Shown here piece by piece: positions 1 to 9,966 of a DNA stretch of 64,000 nucleotides. The notes under the pieces are model-generated. The model was not told where the DNA came from. It saw only the letters and a program-made list of their open reading frames with translations, and ran no database searches. Source of the DNA: Ascaphus truei (lineage: Eukaryota; Chordata; Amphibia; Anura; Ascaphidae); the NCBI GenBank assembly GCA_036426205.1, contig CM071579.1, positions 17,280,267-17,344,266 on the forward strand, read 5' to 3'. Made by a program: the position numbers and the translations under genes. Numbering within the stretch: position 1 is the first letter of the stretch; the number at the start of each line of letters is the position of its first letter.

Positions 1-2098
1 AGTAGAAGAATGTGTATGGTGATGCAATACAGAACAATTGGGCGGGAGTGGTGACGAAGTTATTATGAGGTTGGTAGAGGAGTGTGTTATGCATGGTTGA
101 TGTTAGGAAGATGGGATGGCTTGTGACAGCAAAGAAGATGTGGTAATGTTGGTGACGTGTTGAAATAAGATGTGTTGGTGATGACAATTAATGTGTTGAA
201 AATGGGCTAGACACTAAGTGATAAAGCCCTACTAAGTGTTAATCAGCTTCGGATGTGGCTATAAATAGGATTCGGGCTGGAAGAAACTAAGCTTAAAAGG
301 TGTTGACAGGTTGTGTGCAATCGAGTTTTAAGGCACTACATGCCCATTGCACAGACAAGTAAGAGCGCATGGGGTTCGGTGTAGCAATATATAGGGGTTG
401 CGTGAGCCAATAATTCTTTTTTATTAGTAGGTAGAGTTAGGGATGATACGCAAATAAGATGTAGTTGGTCTAGGTGGAACAATTATATGTGTTGGTAGCC
501 TGCCCGTGAGCAAGCAATAAGAATGTCTGGAAGGGGTGCGAAGGGATCCTGCATGTTCCCGGGCCGGACGACCCTGGCCCGCCGCGGTTTGTTGAATCCT
601 CCGGGCGGGATTGCCGCACGGACCCCCCACCCGTTTACCTCTTAACGGGTTCATCTGCCCTCTTGAACCGCTCTTCAAAGTTGTCTTTTCACTTCCCCTA
701 CGGTACTTGTGACAGTATACGGTCTTCGTTGCGGCATGAATGATTTGAGCTTAGATGGAGTGATGATTAGCACCACCCGCTTTGGGCGTGCGCTTTGGTG
801 TGATTGCCCAAAATAAATGCACGGATCGAGGAGTGACCGGGTCCCGTCGCGTCGGGGGCCGCTACCGGCCTACCACCGTCCGCGGGCTGGGCCTGCCATC
901 AGAAGGACTGGGCCCCCGTAGCGCGACAGGGGGCTGTTCAGGTCTTCGATTTTTTTACTATAATGCAACATAATGAAATTATAAGCTCTGAAGTAGGTCT
1001 GTGTGGATGTTTTAGAGGTGAGGCAAACCGCATGACAATAAGAATAGTGTAGTTGTATAAGGGTGAGCAAAGAAATAAGATGCTTGTGGATAGTGCAATA
1101 AGATGTTTTAGTGGTGAGACTGAGACATTAAATTAATTAAAAGATTTTATAAAAAGAGTTCCTCTTGGTGTTGCAATAAGATTCGATGATTAGAGTGAGC
1201 AATCAAGATGTTTGCCTGGTGTGAAATAAGATGTTGTTGGTTGTGCAATTATAGGTGTTTGGTGAGAAAAAAATGTGTTGGTGACGGAAATAAGACGTGT
1301 GTAGATTGAATTAGTTTGATGTTTGCAGGGGCGCGGTGGGAATGGGGGGGGGGCATGGGGGGGGGTGCGAGGGGAGGCAGTGCGGGGGTGAGGATAAGGG
1401 GGGGGAGGGGCGATTGTTTTTAACGCTTTTTCTATTTTCTTTTGTTTTTTTTTATTTGTTATGTTGCAATTATATGTGTAACTCATGTTGGTGCGAGCAA
1501 AAGTGTAGCTGGGTGCCATAAGAACATTTTACCCGTGTGTGGATGTGCAATAGCGAGATGTTTTGGTGGTGAGAATTAAAAGATGTTTTGGTGTGTGCAA
1601 GAAGATGTGTATGGTGGCAATAGATGTTGGTGTGCCAATAAGATGTGTTGGGGCAATAAGCGTAGTTGGTGTGCAATTTTATATGTGTTGCGTGAGCAAT
1701 AAGATGTGTTGGTGTGCAATAAGATGTTGTGTTCGGTGTGCAAATTATATGTGTTGGTAGAGCAATAAGAGATGTGTGATGGTGTTGCAATAAGACCGGT
1801 GTTGGTGTGCCAATTTATATGTGCTGTGAGCAATACAGATGTGTTGGGTGCAATAAGATGTGTGGTGTTGCAATTATATGTGTTGGTGAGCCAATAAGAT
1901 GTGGTGTGCACTAGATGTGTGGGGCAATATATGTGTTGGTGAGACAATAAGAGTGTGTTGGCGTGCAATAAGATGTGGTTGGTGTGAATAAGAGTGTTGG
2001 TGTGCAATAAGATGTGTCGGGTTGGTGTGCATAAGATGTGTTTGGTGTGCAATAAGATGTTGTGAGGGAGCAATAGAAGTTTTGGTGTGCAATAGATG
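1..2098 (-). repeat. Degenerate 20-bp satellite, left block
   Basis: Throughout this stretch the motif GTGCAATAAGATGTGTTGGT and its variants recur, the reverse complement of the cleaner arrays near 3285-3592 and 4432-4862. Nearly every unit carries single-base insertions or deletions, unlike the right-hand arrays, so the periodicity keeps slipping. The pattern resembles raw single-molecule read error rather than old mutation, which would mostly give substitutions. A 28S rRNA-like segment interrupts it around 545-930. All reading frames here (rich in His, Thr, Ile and Leu) are translated satellite, not genes. Confidence 0.85.
545..930 (-). rRNA. Corrupted 28S rRNA fragment (5' region)
   Basis: Read on the minus strand, this segment follows the conserved 5' part of vertebrate 28S rRNA in the correct order: the block around CCAGTCCTTCTGAT, then GGCCGGTAGCGGCCCC, CCCAAAGCGGGTGGT, ACAAGTACCGTA, TTCAAGAGGGC, GTTAAGAGGTAAACGGGTGG and CCCGGAGGATTCAAC. 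Extra bases are inserted between and within these blocks, and the fragment ends inside satellite on both sides. It is a partial, non-functional copy: either a true rDNA fragment trapped in satellite, or a chimeric or unpolished read. The identification rests on recalled 28S sequence. Exact boundaries are approximate. Confidence 0.8.
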
Positions 2099-3284
2099 TG
2101 TGTTCATTTTCTTTTTTTGCTGACACTTTCCGTCCCTTAGATCAACCTAGGGAACATACAGATACCACGCCCAAACGCAATAAGATGTGTTGCGCTTTTC
2201 TGGCGCCTCTACGACTAATAAGATGTATTGCGATAGAGAAAAGCAATAAGATGTGCTTTGGTGTTGGGTGTGGCAATAAGATGGAGTCTGGAGGTCGCGG
2301 CAACAATAAGATGTGTTGCGTGAATGAAATAAGATGTGTTGACGCTGGACAGTCTGCCCGCATAAGAGTGTAGCCTGGTGTAGCAATAATAAGAAGTATT
2401 CGGTGAGACAATAAGATGACCTGTTGGTGCTACAATCAGATGGTATGTGAGCAATAAAATGTTTGGGTTATGCCTGGGGCGAGGCGGTTTTATGAGAGGT
2501 TCTACCTTGCCATTGGGGTCAGTCGATCAGGTCCATAGAACCGGTGATCCCTGAGAGCCTTTTTTGGGGTGGAGACCCGAGTCTCATGTATTGACTAGTT
2601 ACGAGTACGGTAATATAGGACGGACTCTGGCCGCGGGCTTGTGATCTCCCCAATTTTTCCCTGTGTGTCATATTGTTGTGTGTGCAATAGGAGTGTGTTG
2701 TTATATCATGGTGAGACTCGTCGTGCCTTGAGAGAGCAATCAAGATGCTCGTTGCTTGTCGCAAAGATGGTAGGAGTTTTATTAGTTTCGACGAAACAAT
2801 AACGATGCTGATAGACCGCCCCCCCTTTTTTTTTGGTTATCCCGGACGCAGATAAGATGTGTTCGCCATTTCACCTGTTCTCCTGTGCTATTCAGCCCCC
2901 CCCTTTCTGGTAATTTTTCTCGCATTTCGCACGAAGTTGCAATATAGAAGTTTGGTGTGCAATAAGATGTGTCTGTTCACTTCTTTAATTTGTGAGCAAT
3001 AGATGTGTTGGTGCTGTAACAATAAGATTGTGAGTGTGATATAGAGATGTGCCTGGTGATGCAATAAGACGTATACTACGCGTAGAGCAATAAGATGTGT
3101 GGTGTAAAATCAGATGTGTGTGAGCAATAAAATGTGTTGGGTGCAATAGATGTGGCTGGACTTTTTTCTTTTCCCCAAATTCCTCTGGAGTAGCGCTCTA
3201 ATAAGATGATGTGCCGTTGTGGCAATAAGATTGTGTGGTAAGCAATAAGATTGGGTTGGTGTGCAATACTAGATGTGTTGGATG

Positions 3285-3592
3285 ACATTGCACACCAACA
3301 CATCTTATTGCACACCAAGACTTCTTATTGCTCACCAACACATCTTATTGCACACCAACACATCTTATTGCTTACCAACACATCTTATTGCACACCAACA
3401 CATCTTATTGCACACCAACACATCTTATTGCACACCAACACATTTTATTGCTCACAACACATCTGATTGTACACCAACACATCTTATTGCTCACCAATAC
3501 GTCTTATTGCACACCAGCACATCTTATTGCACACCAACACATCTTATTGCACACCAACACATCTTATTGCACACCAACACATCTTATTGCAA
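3285..3592 (+). repeat. 20-bp satellite array, clean copy
   Basis: About fifteen tandem copies of CACACCAACACATCTTATTG with few differences. Variants include CTC for CAC at the unit start and single-base losses around 3453. The array starts at the symmetry axis of the inverted repeat and stops at GCAACTTCGTGCG. Because 20 is not a multiple of 3, all three frames stay open and give false ORFs with a 20-residue period. Confidence 0.95.
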
Positions 3593-4431
3593 CTTCGTGC
3601 GAAATGCGAGAAAAATTACCAGAAAGGGGGGGGCTGAATAGCACAGGAGAACAGGTGAAATGGCGAACACATCTTATCTGCGTCCGGGATAACCAAAAAA
3701 AAAGGGGGGGCGGTCTATCAGCATCGTTATTGTTTCGTCGAAACTAATAAAACTCCTACCATCTTTGCGACAAGCAACGAGCATCTTGATTGCTCTCTCA
3801 AGGCACGACGAGTCTCACCATGATATAACAACACACTCCTATTGCACACACAACAATATGACACACAGGGAAAAATTGGGGAGATCACAAGCCCGCGGCC
3901 AGAGTCCGTCCTATATTACCGTACTCGTAACTAGTCAATACATGAGACTCGGGTCTCCACCCCAAAAAAGGCTCTCAGGGATCACCGGTTCTATGGACCT
4001 GATCGACTGACCCCAATGGCAAGGTAGAACCTCTCATAAAACCGCCTCGCCCCAGGCATAACCCAAACATTTTATTGCTCACATACCATCTGATTGTAGC
4101 ACCAACAGGTCATCTTATTGTCTCACCGAATACTTCTTATTATTGCTACACCAGGCTACACTCTTATGCGGGCAGACTGTCCAGCGTCAACACATCTTAT
4201 TTCATTCACGCAACACATCTTATTGTTGCCGCGACCTCCAGACTCCATCTTATTGCCACACCCAACACCAAAGCACATCTTATTGCTTTTCTCTATCGCA
4301 ATACATCTTATTAGTCGTAGAGGCGCCAGAAAAGCGCAACACATCTTATTGCGTTTGGGCGTGGTATCTGTATGTTCCCTAGGTTGATCTAAGGGACGGA
4401 AAGTGTCAGCAAAAAAAGAAAATGAACACAC
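3593..4431. other. Non-array segment inside the inverted repeat
   Basis: This segment separates the two clean satellite arrays and is mirrored at 2098-2938. It is a patchwork: satellite scraps such as CATCTTATTG recur between unrelated sequence, and there are homopolymer runs near 3695-3708. I recognise no gene or known element. The open frames have satellite-like composition. It may be very degraded satellite or low-quality consensus sequence. Confidence 0.5.
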
Positions 4432-4862
4432 ATCTATTGCACACCAAAACTTCTATTGCTCCCTCACAACATCTTATTGCACACCAGACACATCTATGCA
4501 CACCAACGACATCTTATTGCACACCAACACTTCTTATTCACACCAACCACATCTTATTGCACCCAACACATCTTATTGTCTCACCAACACATATATTGCC
4601 CCAATCACATCTCAGTGCACACAACAACATCTTATTGCACACCAACACATATAATTGCACACCAACACATCTTATTGCTCACCAACACATATAATTGCAC
4701 ACCAACACGTCTTATTGCACACCAACACATTTTATTGCTCACCAACACATATAATTGCACACCAACACATCTTATTGCACACCAACACATCTTATTGCTC
4801 ACCAACACATATAATTGCACACCAACATGTCTTATTGCACACCAACACATCTTATTGCTCAC
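4432..4862 (+). repeat. 20-bp satellite with 60-bp higher-order unit
   Basis: The array begins with indel-rich units (4432-4620) and then becomes regular. In the regular part three 20-bp monomers alternate: one beginning CTCACC and ending ATATAATTG, and two beginning CACACC and ending CTTATTG, giving a period of about 60 bp (4660-4860). The same alternation can be followed, with many indels, on the minus strand of 1660-1900. It abuts the gypsy fragment at about 4860. Confidence 0.9.
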
Positions 4863-5072
4863 CATGTCGAGACCAAACTACAGTAGGTAAGAAAGGGAAA
4901 CAGAGACCTTATCGTAATCCTGAATAGTTAAGGGAAGTAGCAAAAGCAGAAATAGAAAACAGGCTCAAATTGGGTGTGGTACAAAAGGTCGCAGAGTGAA
5001 TCATGTAGTCCCAGACTATTCGTTCCTAAACCTGATGGGTGTACAAGATTTTGTATCGATTTTATCAAAGTA

Positions 5073-5537
5073 CTGATGCAGCGGCCGTTATTCGAACACA
5101 TCACGGCGCCGATTTTGAGTTCTCTGCTGTTCCCCACGCAGCATGAATGCGGCCAATCGCCCCAGGCACCCGCGCTTATCCCAGGCACCCGCGCTTATCG
5201 GGGATGTTTTGTTTGAATTTCATGGATTCTGTTTCTTCGTTTGCAATAAAATGGATGAATTGTAATGTGTACAGTACTGTGCTACTGTGCTACTGTGCTA
5301 CTGTGTCACTGTGCTACTGTGTCACTGTACTACTGTGTCACTGTGCTACTGTGTCACTGTGTCACTGTGCTACTGTGTCAATTTCATGTTTTTAATAGCC
5401 AGAACACTAAAATTAGTTTTCTGCTCTCGCCGCGCTCGCATCTTAGTGCGGGGAGGCTGGAATTCATCCCGCGGTTTCAAATCGGGATTCCGATGTAAGT
5501 GACGCGTGAAGCGTTCGAATAACGGCCGCTGCATCAG
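5073..5537. mobile_element. Non-autonomous DNA transposon (MITE), 465 bp, TA target site
   Basis: The ends are inverted repeats beginning CTGATGCAGCGGCCGTTATT, with the complementary sequence at 5514-5537. TA dinucleotides flank both ends (5071-5072 and 5538-5539). Taking out the element and one TA rejoins the gypsy RT reading frame, which fixes the boundaries. It encodes no transposase. A TA duplication is usual for Tc1/mariner-type and some related superfamilies, but I cannot name the family from the terminal sequence. Confidence 0.85.
5274..5380 (+). repeat. CTACTGTG/TCACTGTG short tandem repeat
   Basis: Alternating 8-bp words CTACTGTG and TCACTGTG repeat about thirteen times inside the MITE. 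The frame with Cys-Tyr-Cys-Ala-Thr-Val repeats is a by-product and not a gene. Confidence 0.9.
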
Positions 5538-5740
5538 TAAATGCAAATTCTAAATTTGATGCGTACCCAGCGCCCAGGGTCACACGGTGTTACCTCGCCC
5601 TCCACCTCAACACAGGGGTTTTTCAAGTAGTGATTGTGTGGAGCAACACTGATGGGGGAGGTAAGTGAGGTAGTAAAGAGGCAAACTCCCTCCTTGTTCC
5701 AGGCATAGGAGACCACAGCCTAGCTCCAGGTCTGCTGGGG

Positions 5741-6039
5741 CAGTGGTGTTCAACTTCAGTCCTCAAGTCCCCCCAACAGGTCAGGGTTTAAGGATATCCC
5801 AGCTTCAGCATAGGTGGCTCAGAGACTCAGTCAAAGACTGAGCCTCTGATTGAGCCACCTGTGCTGAAGCTGGGACTAATTGAACCACCTATGCTGACGC
5901 TGGGACTGATTGAGCCACCTGTGCTGAAGCTGGGACTGATTGAGCCACCTGTGCTGAAGCTGGGACTGATTGAGCCCACTGTGCTGAAGCAGGGATATCC
6001 TGAAAACCTGACATGTTGGGGGTGACGAGAAACACTTTG
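5741..6039. mobile_element. Fold-back hAT-like repeat with internal 30-bp tandem units
   Basis: The left end reads CAGTGGTGTTCAACTTCAGT and the right end is a shortened inverted version (about 6000-6039). A central hairpin around 5810-5860 pairs the sequences AGACTCAGTC and GACTGAGCCT. Between 5848 and 5997 a 30-bp unit containing GAGCCACCTGTGCTGAAGC occurs five times. This sequence type is a widespread amphibian interspersed repeat; assignment to hAT comes from the CAGTG ends and is tentative. A short relic of the same repeat lies at 30850-30900. Confidence 0.65.
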
Positions 6040-6244
6040 GTTATTAGATTAATCCTTCAACCTAACTTGAATACTGAATTGCATGTTTTAATAAAGGACA
6101 AAACATTTGAAGATACCCAGCTGTGCAGCAAAGTCTCCCAATCTGATTGGAAAATGAAAAACAAAACATGATAATAATACAAATTAAAAAGAATCCCACT
6201 GCTTTCAAAACAGCTGCAACATGTGCATGCTCGAGAATCAGATA

Positions 6245-7115
6245 TGGGGGTGGGGGTAACCCCAACCCTCTCTAGTAGCGCGTCTGAGATCAGATGCATT
6301 GTATGGAGCCCCAACCCTCTCTAACAGCGCGTCTGAGATCAGATGCATTGTAAGGAACCCCAATCCTCTCTAATGGCGCGTCTGAGATCAGATGCATTGT
6401 AAGGAACCCCAATCCTCTCTAATGGCACGTCTGAGATCAGATGCATTGTAAGGAACCCTAACCCTCTCTAATAGTGCGTCTGAGATCAGATGCAATGTAA
6501 GGAACCCCAACCCTCTCTAATAGCATGTCTGAGATCAGATACATGGTAAGGAATCCAACCCTCTCTTAGGCTGCGTCCATAGAAGGACAAGCAGCGCTGA
6601 GGCGTGCGGACGCTCCGCGCTGAGCCCCTGCATCCTCAATGAGGATGCCTTGAGAGGGGGCTCACGCGAGCGTCCGCAGGCGTGCGGAGGCTTTGGAGTT
6701 TTCAGCCGAGCGCCAAGCTGTTTTTCGGCGAGCTGTCGGCTGAAAACATCCAATCAGCCTTAAGCAGCGTCAACGTCACGGCGCTGTGACGTCGGCGCCG
6801 TGACATTGACGTCAGTGCGTCGCGGGCGATTGGCCCAGCGACGTCACTGCCCCGCCTCCAACCACCTCCCCCCGGCTCCTTTCGCGCACGCAAGTCCGTG
6901 GAATCGCGCTGACTGAAGCAGGCGAGCCTCAGCGTTAGCGCGCATCCGCTCTCCTCTCCCCTCTATGGCCCGGGCCTAATAGGGTGTCTGAGATCAGATA
7001 CACTGTAAGGAATCCCAACCCTCTCTAATAGCGCGTCTGAGATCAGATGCATTGTAAGGAACCCCAACCCTCTCTAATAGCGCGACTGAAATTAGATACA
7101 TTGTAAATTCTTCTG
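6245..7115 (+). repeat. Minisatellite of about 49 bp, interrupted
   Basis: Roughly nine units, each containing AACCCCAACCCTCTCTAATA followed by GCGTCTGAGATCAGATGCAT and a TTGTAAGG-like end. Six or seven units precede and two and a half follow the element at 6569-6976. Units differ by a few substitutions only. No gene is present. Confidence 0.9.
6569..6976. mobile_element. Harbinger-like MITE, 408 bp, CpG-rich
   Basis: Terminal inverted repeats GGCTGCGTCCATAG and CTATGGCCCGGGCC bound a GC- and CpG-rich interior. Flanking trinucleotides are TTA (6566-6568) and TAA (6977-6979), consistent with a TWA target in which one copy has mutated. The minisatellite resumes directly afterwards. Two relatives with similar ends are at 19658-19929 and 34252-34413. 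It has no coding capacity. Confidence 0.75.
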
Positions 7116-9355
7116 TATTTGGTAACATTTTTAAATTACCTGAAAATTGCAGGGAACCTTGATCCCCGGGGAGCCCCTGTTGAAAAACACTGCGCTAGAT
7201 TTACTAAAGGTCTATAAATGGGGGGAAAGTGTAGTATCTGTCCTTAATGTCAATTTTATTTATTGACCAATTTACTTAAGTCACACCGGCAGCAGTAAAG
7301 CAGGGAGAACAGGCTTTTTATTGCAGTGATATGTAGGCAGAAGCCCTGGGGGTGGGAGGTGAGGGCTTCCCCAAGTGCCATAATAGCTTTTTTAGTGCGC
7401 AAATGGGGGGTGTAGTGTCACAGCCTGTGTGAATTACAGTATGTTAACCCATTAATTGCCAGAAAGCCTTAATTTACTAATCACTGGAGAGCTGTCCGGT
7501 ATCACAGAGGTTAAAATACTTCTCTGCCATAGGGTAGAGAGTTATGATCTGTATTACATTACCTATGGTTGCACTGTACTGTATCTGCATGTGGATTGTC
7601 CGAGTTATTAAAGAAATTGCGATAGGGACCATCGCTGTTATCAGGCATTACCACCAAACCGGCTTTATGCATACGAGTTGATTAACGCACGGTTATCATG
7701 TATATATAATTCTGAGAGAGTACAGCGTTAAATCAGAGACAAACAAAAAATTCCCACCGTTTTTATTTCCTAACGCAGAAAACTATCTGAACTACCTGAA
7801 TTAACAAAGTTGAGTGCATCTCTAGGCCAATTACTTATATGTTCGACCAACGTTTATTTTTACAATGTCTCTGCATCACTGGCTGAGATGCATTTAAAGT
7901 TATTAGCACTTTGTTTGAGAGTATAAACGCTTATCCCAAAAGAGTACTGATGTCAATGTTTAACAATAAATTTTCCCTAGCAAACAAAGCATCTAAATTA
8001 AATAGTAGTAGTTTGTATCATCACACTGAATACTGAATGATGTATAAAAGATCAAAATGACAAACCTATGCAATATACTGTTCTGCATTTCTCTCTACTC
8101 ATTGTTCAACGCGCCTTGACAAAATTATCTATGTTTTTATTTTGTATCAGTTTGTCTTGTTTTAGGTGCCGCACTTATTAGTAATCTAAATAGTGTATTT
8201 TTAACAGTTCTATTGAATTAAACAATTATGTATGTAACCTGCAAACATGAGATCCCTTCTGTGGATGCAGAAAAATTAAAGATGGCAATATGGAACTTCT
8301 CAGCAATGTTAGAATATTCTGGCAAGCAACTCTGTGTAAATTAGAAGTTAGCTCCCCAACCATCGTTTCCACAACAAAATATGTATCTGTTGGTGTATTT
8401 TACAATGCAACCAACCTTAAAAATAAATCGGAAAATTCCACATACAAAACAATATTTAACACACACCTGTTATGTGGTAAAAACAACAATTCATCACCTT
8501 AGCAGTGAAAGAAATAGTATGAGAATTGCTTACTAAAATGAATGAGACCAATGTATAACATCACAGTGGTGCTGCAATACACACAGTATGCTCAATTTAA
8601 ACTTGCACAATCACATAATACATCTCTTGACAAGTTTAATAGTATTTGTATTTCCAAATATGATGCATGAACCATACGATTACTTTTTTCATACAACCAT
8701 GAACGTATTTATACGCTATACAGTATAAGATTAGAATCAAATGGCTTAATTCTATATCCATCGAACAGGCCATGCAGGACCGTTTTTGAACAAAAATCCC
8801 CATTCAAGTCAATAAGGATTTTTGGTCTAAATAGCCTGAATGGCTGCTTTGGAAAATATAGAAGAAGAATCTACAATTTTTAAATAAATTGTATTTATCC
8901 CACATTAGCAATTAAATATATTTACCAAATAACCATATTAAACAACGTATTAGAACAAAAGACAGAGGTGCCCAATGCTACATCAAATTGACAAAACATA
9001 TATGGTAATAAGTATAAAGTTTAAATAGTTCAATAATAATAGTAATTACTTGGTTATTTAGTTAAACCCTTTGGCCAAAGCGTTGTAAGCCTGCATACCA
9101 AACCTCAAGGTATAACCAAAAATGCAGGTCCTACACTACACTGTGAACCCTTCCTTTTACCTCTGTATGAGGGGAAGCAACTACAGTGAGTCTTGTCCAT
9201 TCAGCAAAATGCCAGAACCTCCCAAGTTAAAAAGGTGGGGAGGGGTGAACTCTGGGGGGAGGTGCCACCTACCTCCATTTAACTGTTACCAGTTAACTAA
9301 ATATATATTCATGATGTGGTGGGTGTAGGAGTTTGAGCAAGCTGGGAATGTGTGT
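7116..9355. other. Non-coding AT-rich stretch
   Basis: The only structures I recognise are a short palindromic MITE at 8750-8863 and a possible element end near 7155-7195 (GGAGCCCCTGTTGAAAAAC). The open frames at 8290-8502 and 9122-9328 have no recognisable motif and no coding signature. Confidence 0.6.
8750..8863. mobile_element. Short palindromic MITE
   Basis: The arms begin TTCTATATCCATCGAACAGG and end with an imperfect reverse complement (TGGCTGCTTTGGAAAATATA, then GAA). The apex is CCATTCAAGTCAATAAGG. A half-copy of a related element appears at about 26600-26680 (GCTTTGGACTATATAGAAT). It encodes no protein. Confidence 0.6.
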
Positions 9356-9359
9356 GTGT

Positions 9360-9966
9360 TAACGTATTAGAACACCTTGATTTTAATCAATCAACTCTCA
9401 CATGTTTGAGCCCATGGAAAATAAATGTTTTGTCAGATACTTTCAATAAATTCATTAACACAGGACTAATGCATCTATGTCCAATCAAAACTGTTTATAC
9501 CAAATGGATAATTAAGCGTGTAGCTTGCTCAAATACTTTCTGGGCAAACTACCCCCCTATCTGAACAAGCTCCTCATCCCTACCACACGCAGCACTTATC
9601 ACCTGAGATCAGACTCCAAAAGACGGTTCACAGTCACAAGGTTCAACAAAGTATCCGGCCTCTCCTCCTTCTCTTACCGTGCACCCCACAACTGGAACAA
9701 TCTACCGGAGACTCTCACATCCGCCTCCGGTCTAAATTCTTTAAAGACTAAAGCTGTCTCACATTTTAATCTGGTCTGTAACTGTTACATACGCCTATAA
9801 CATATATTATCTTTAACTGTTCATGAAATGTCTTTAAATATAGTGTATAGCCCTATTAATTTAATGTAACCTTGTACTGTTATAACTCTGTGCCGGGGAC
9901 ATACTTGAAAACGAGGGGTAACGCTCAATGTATTACTTCCTTGTAAAACATTTTATAAATAAATAA
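9360..9966 (+). pseudogene. 3' end of an L2/CR1-clade LINE
   Basis: The frame 9525-9800 encodes the conserved C-terminal tail of L2/CR1-like reverse transcriptases: an LPPYLNKLLIP segment, STYHLRSDSKRRF, SSFSYRAPHNWNNLPETL and a closing SLKTKAVSHF-like helix. Upstream sequence (9360-9524) continues the ORF with disruptions. The 3' UTR carries CTCAATGTATTACTTCC, then AAAACATTTTATAAATAAAT, a terminal tail also present at 62800-62990. The element is strongly 5' truncated, as is usual for LINE insertions, and cannot encode an endonuclease or full RT. Confidence 0.8.

Larger units (their letters stand above)
1660..4870. repeat. Large inverted repeat centred near 3265
   Basis: The segment 2098-2938 is the reverse complement of 3593-4431. 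Long translated stretches are identical in the two arms, for example those at 2098-2373 and 4156-4431, and at 2519-2764 and 3765-4010. Paired positions sum to about 6530 throughout, so the symmetry axis is near 3265 with almost no spacer. Beyond the identical part the satellite on the left can still be aligned unit by unit to 4432-4870, including the higher-order pattern, but with many indels. This is either a genuine palindrome or an assembled fold-back read. Confidence 0.9.
4858..5572 (+). pseudogene. Ty3/gypsy-type reverse transcriptase fragment, split by a transposon
   Basis: The segment encodes the start of a reverse transcriptase typical of Ty3/gypsy elements. Visible pieces are an HHVET-like linker next to the satellite, RPYR, an EIENRLKLGVVQK-like helix, then FVPKPDGCTRFCIDF (4974-5070 region), which corresponds to RT block 1. 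Several stops and frame shifts lie upstream of it. The reading continues beyond the inserted element at 5538 with a KFDAYP-like motif, which normally follows this block. Only about 80 codons survive, so it cannot encode a working enzyme. Sequence 5573-5740 has no recognisable coding content. Confidence 0.75.

Noticed and set aside
1..4880. CRISPR-like array
   Set aside because: The repeats are tandem 20-bp units without unique spacers, in a vertebrate genomic context.
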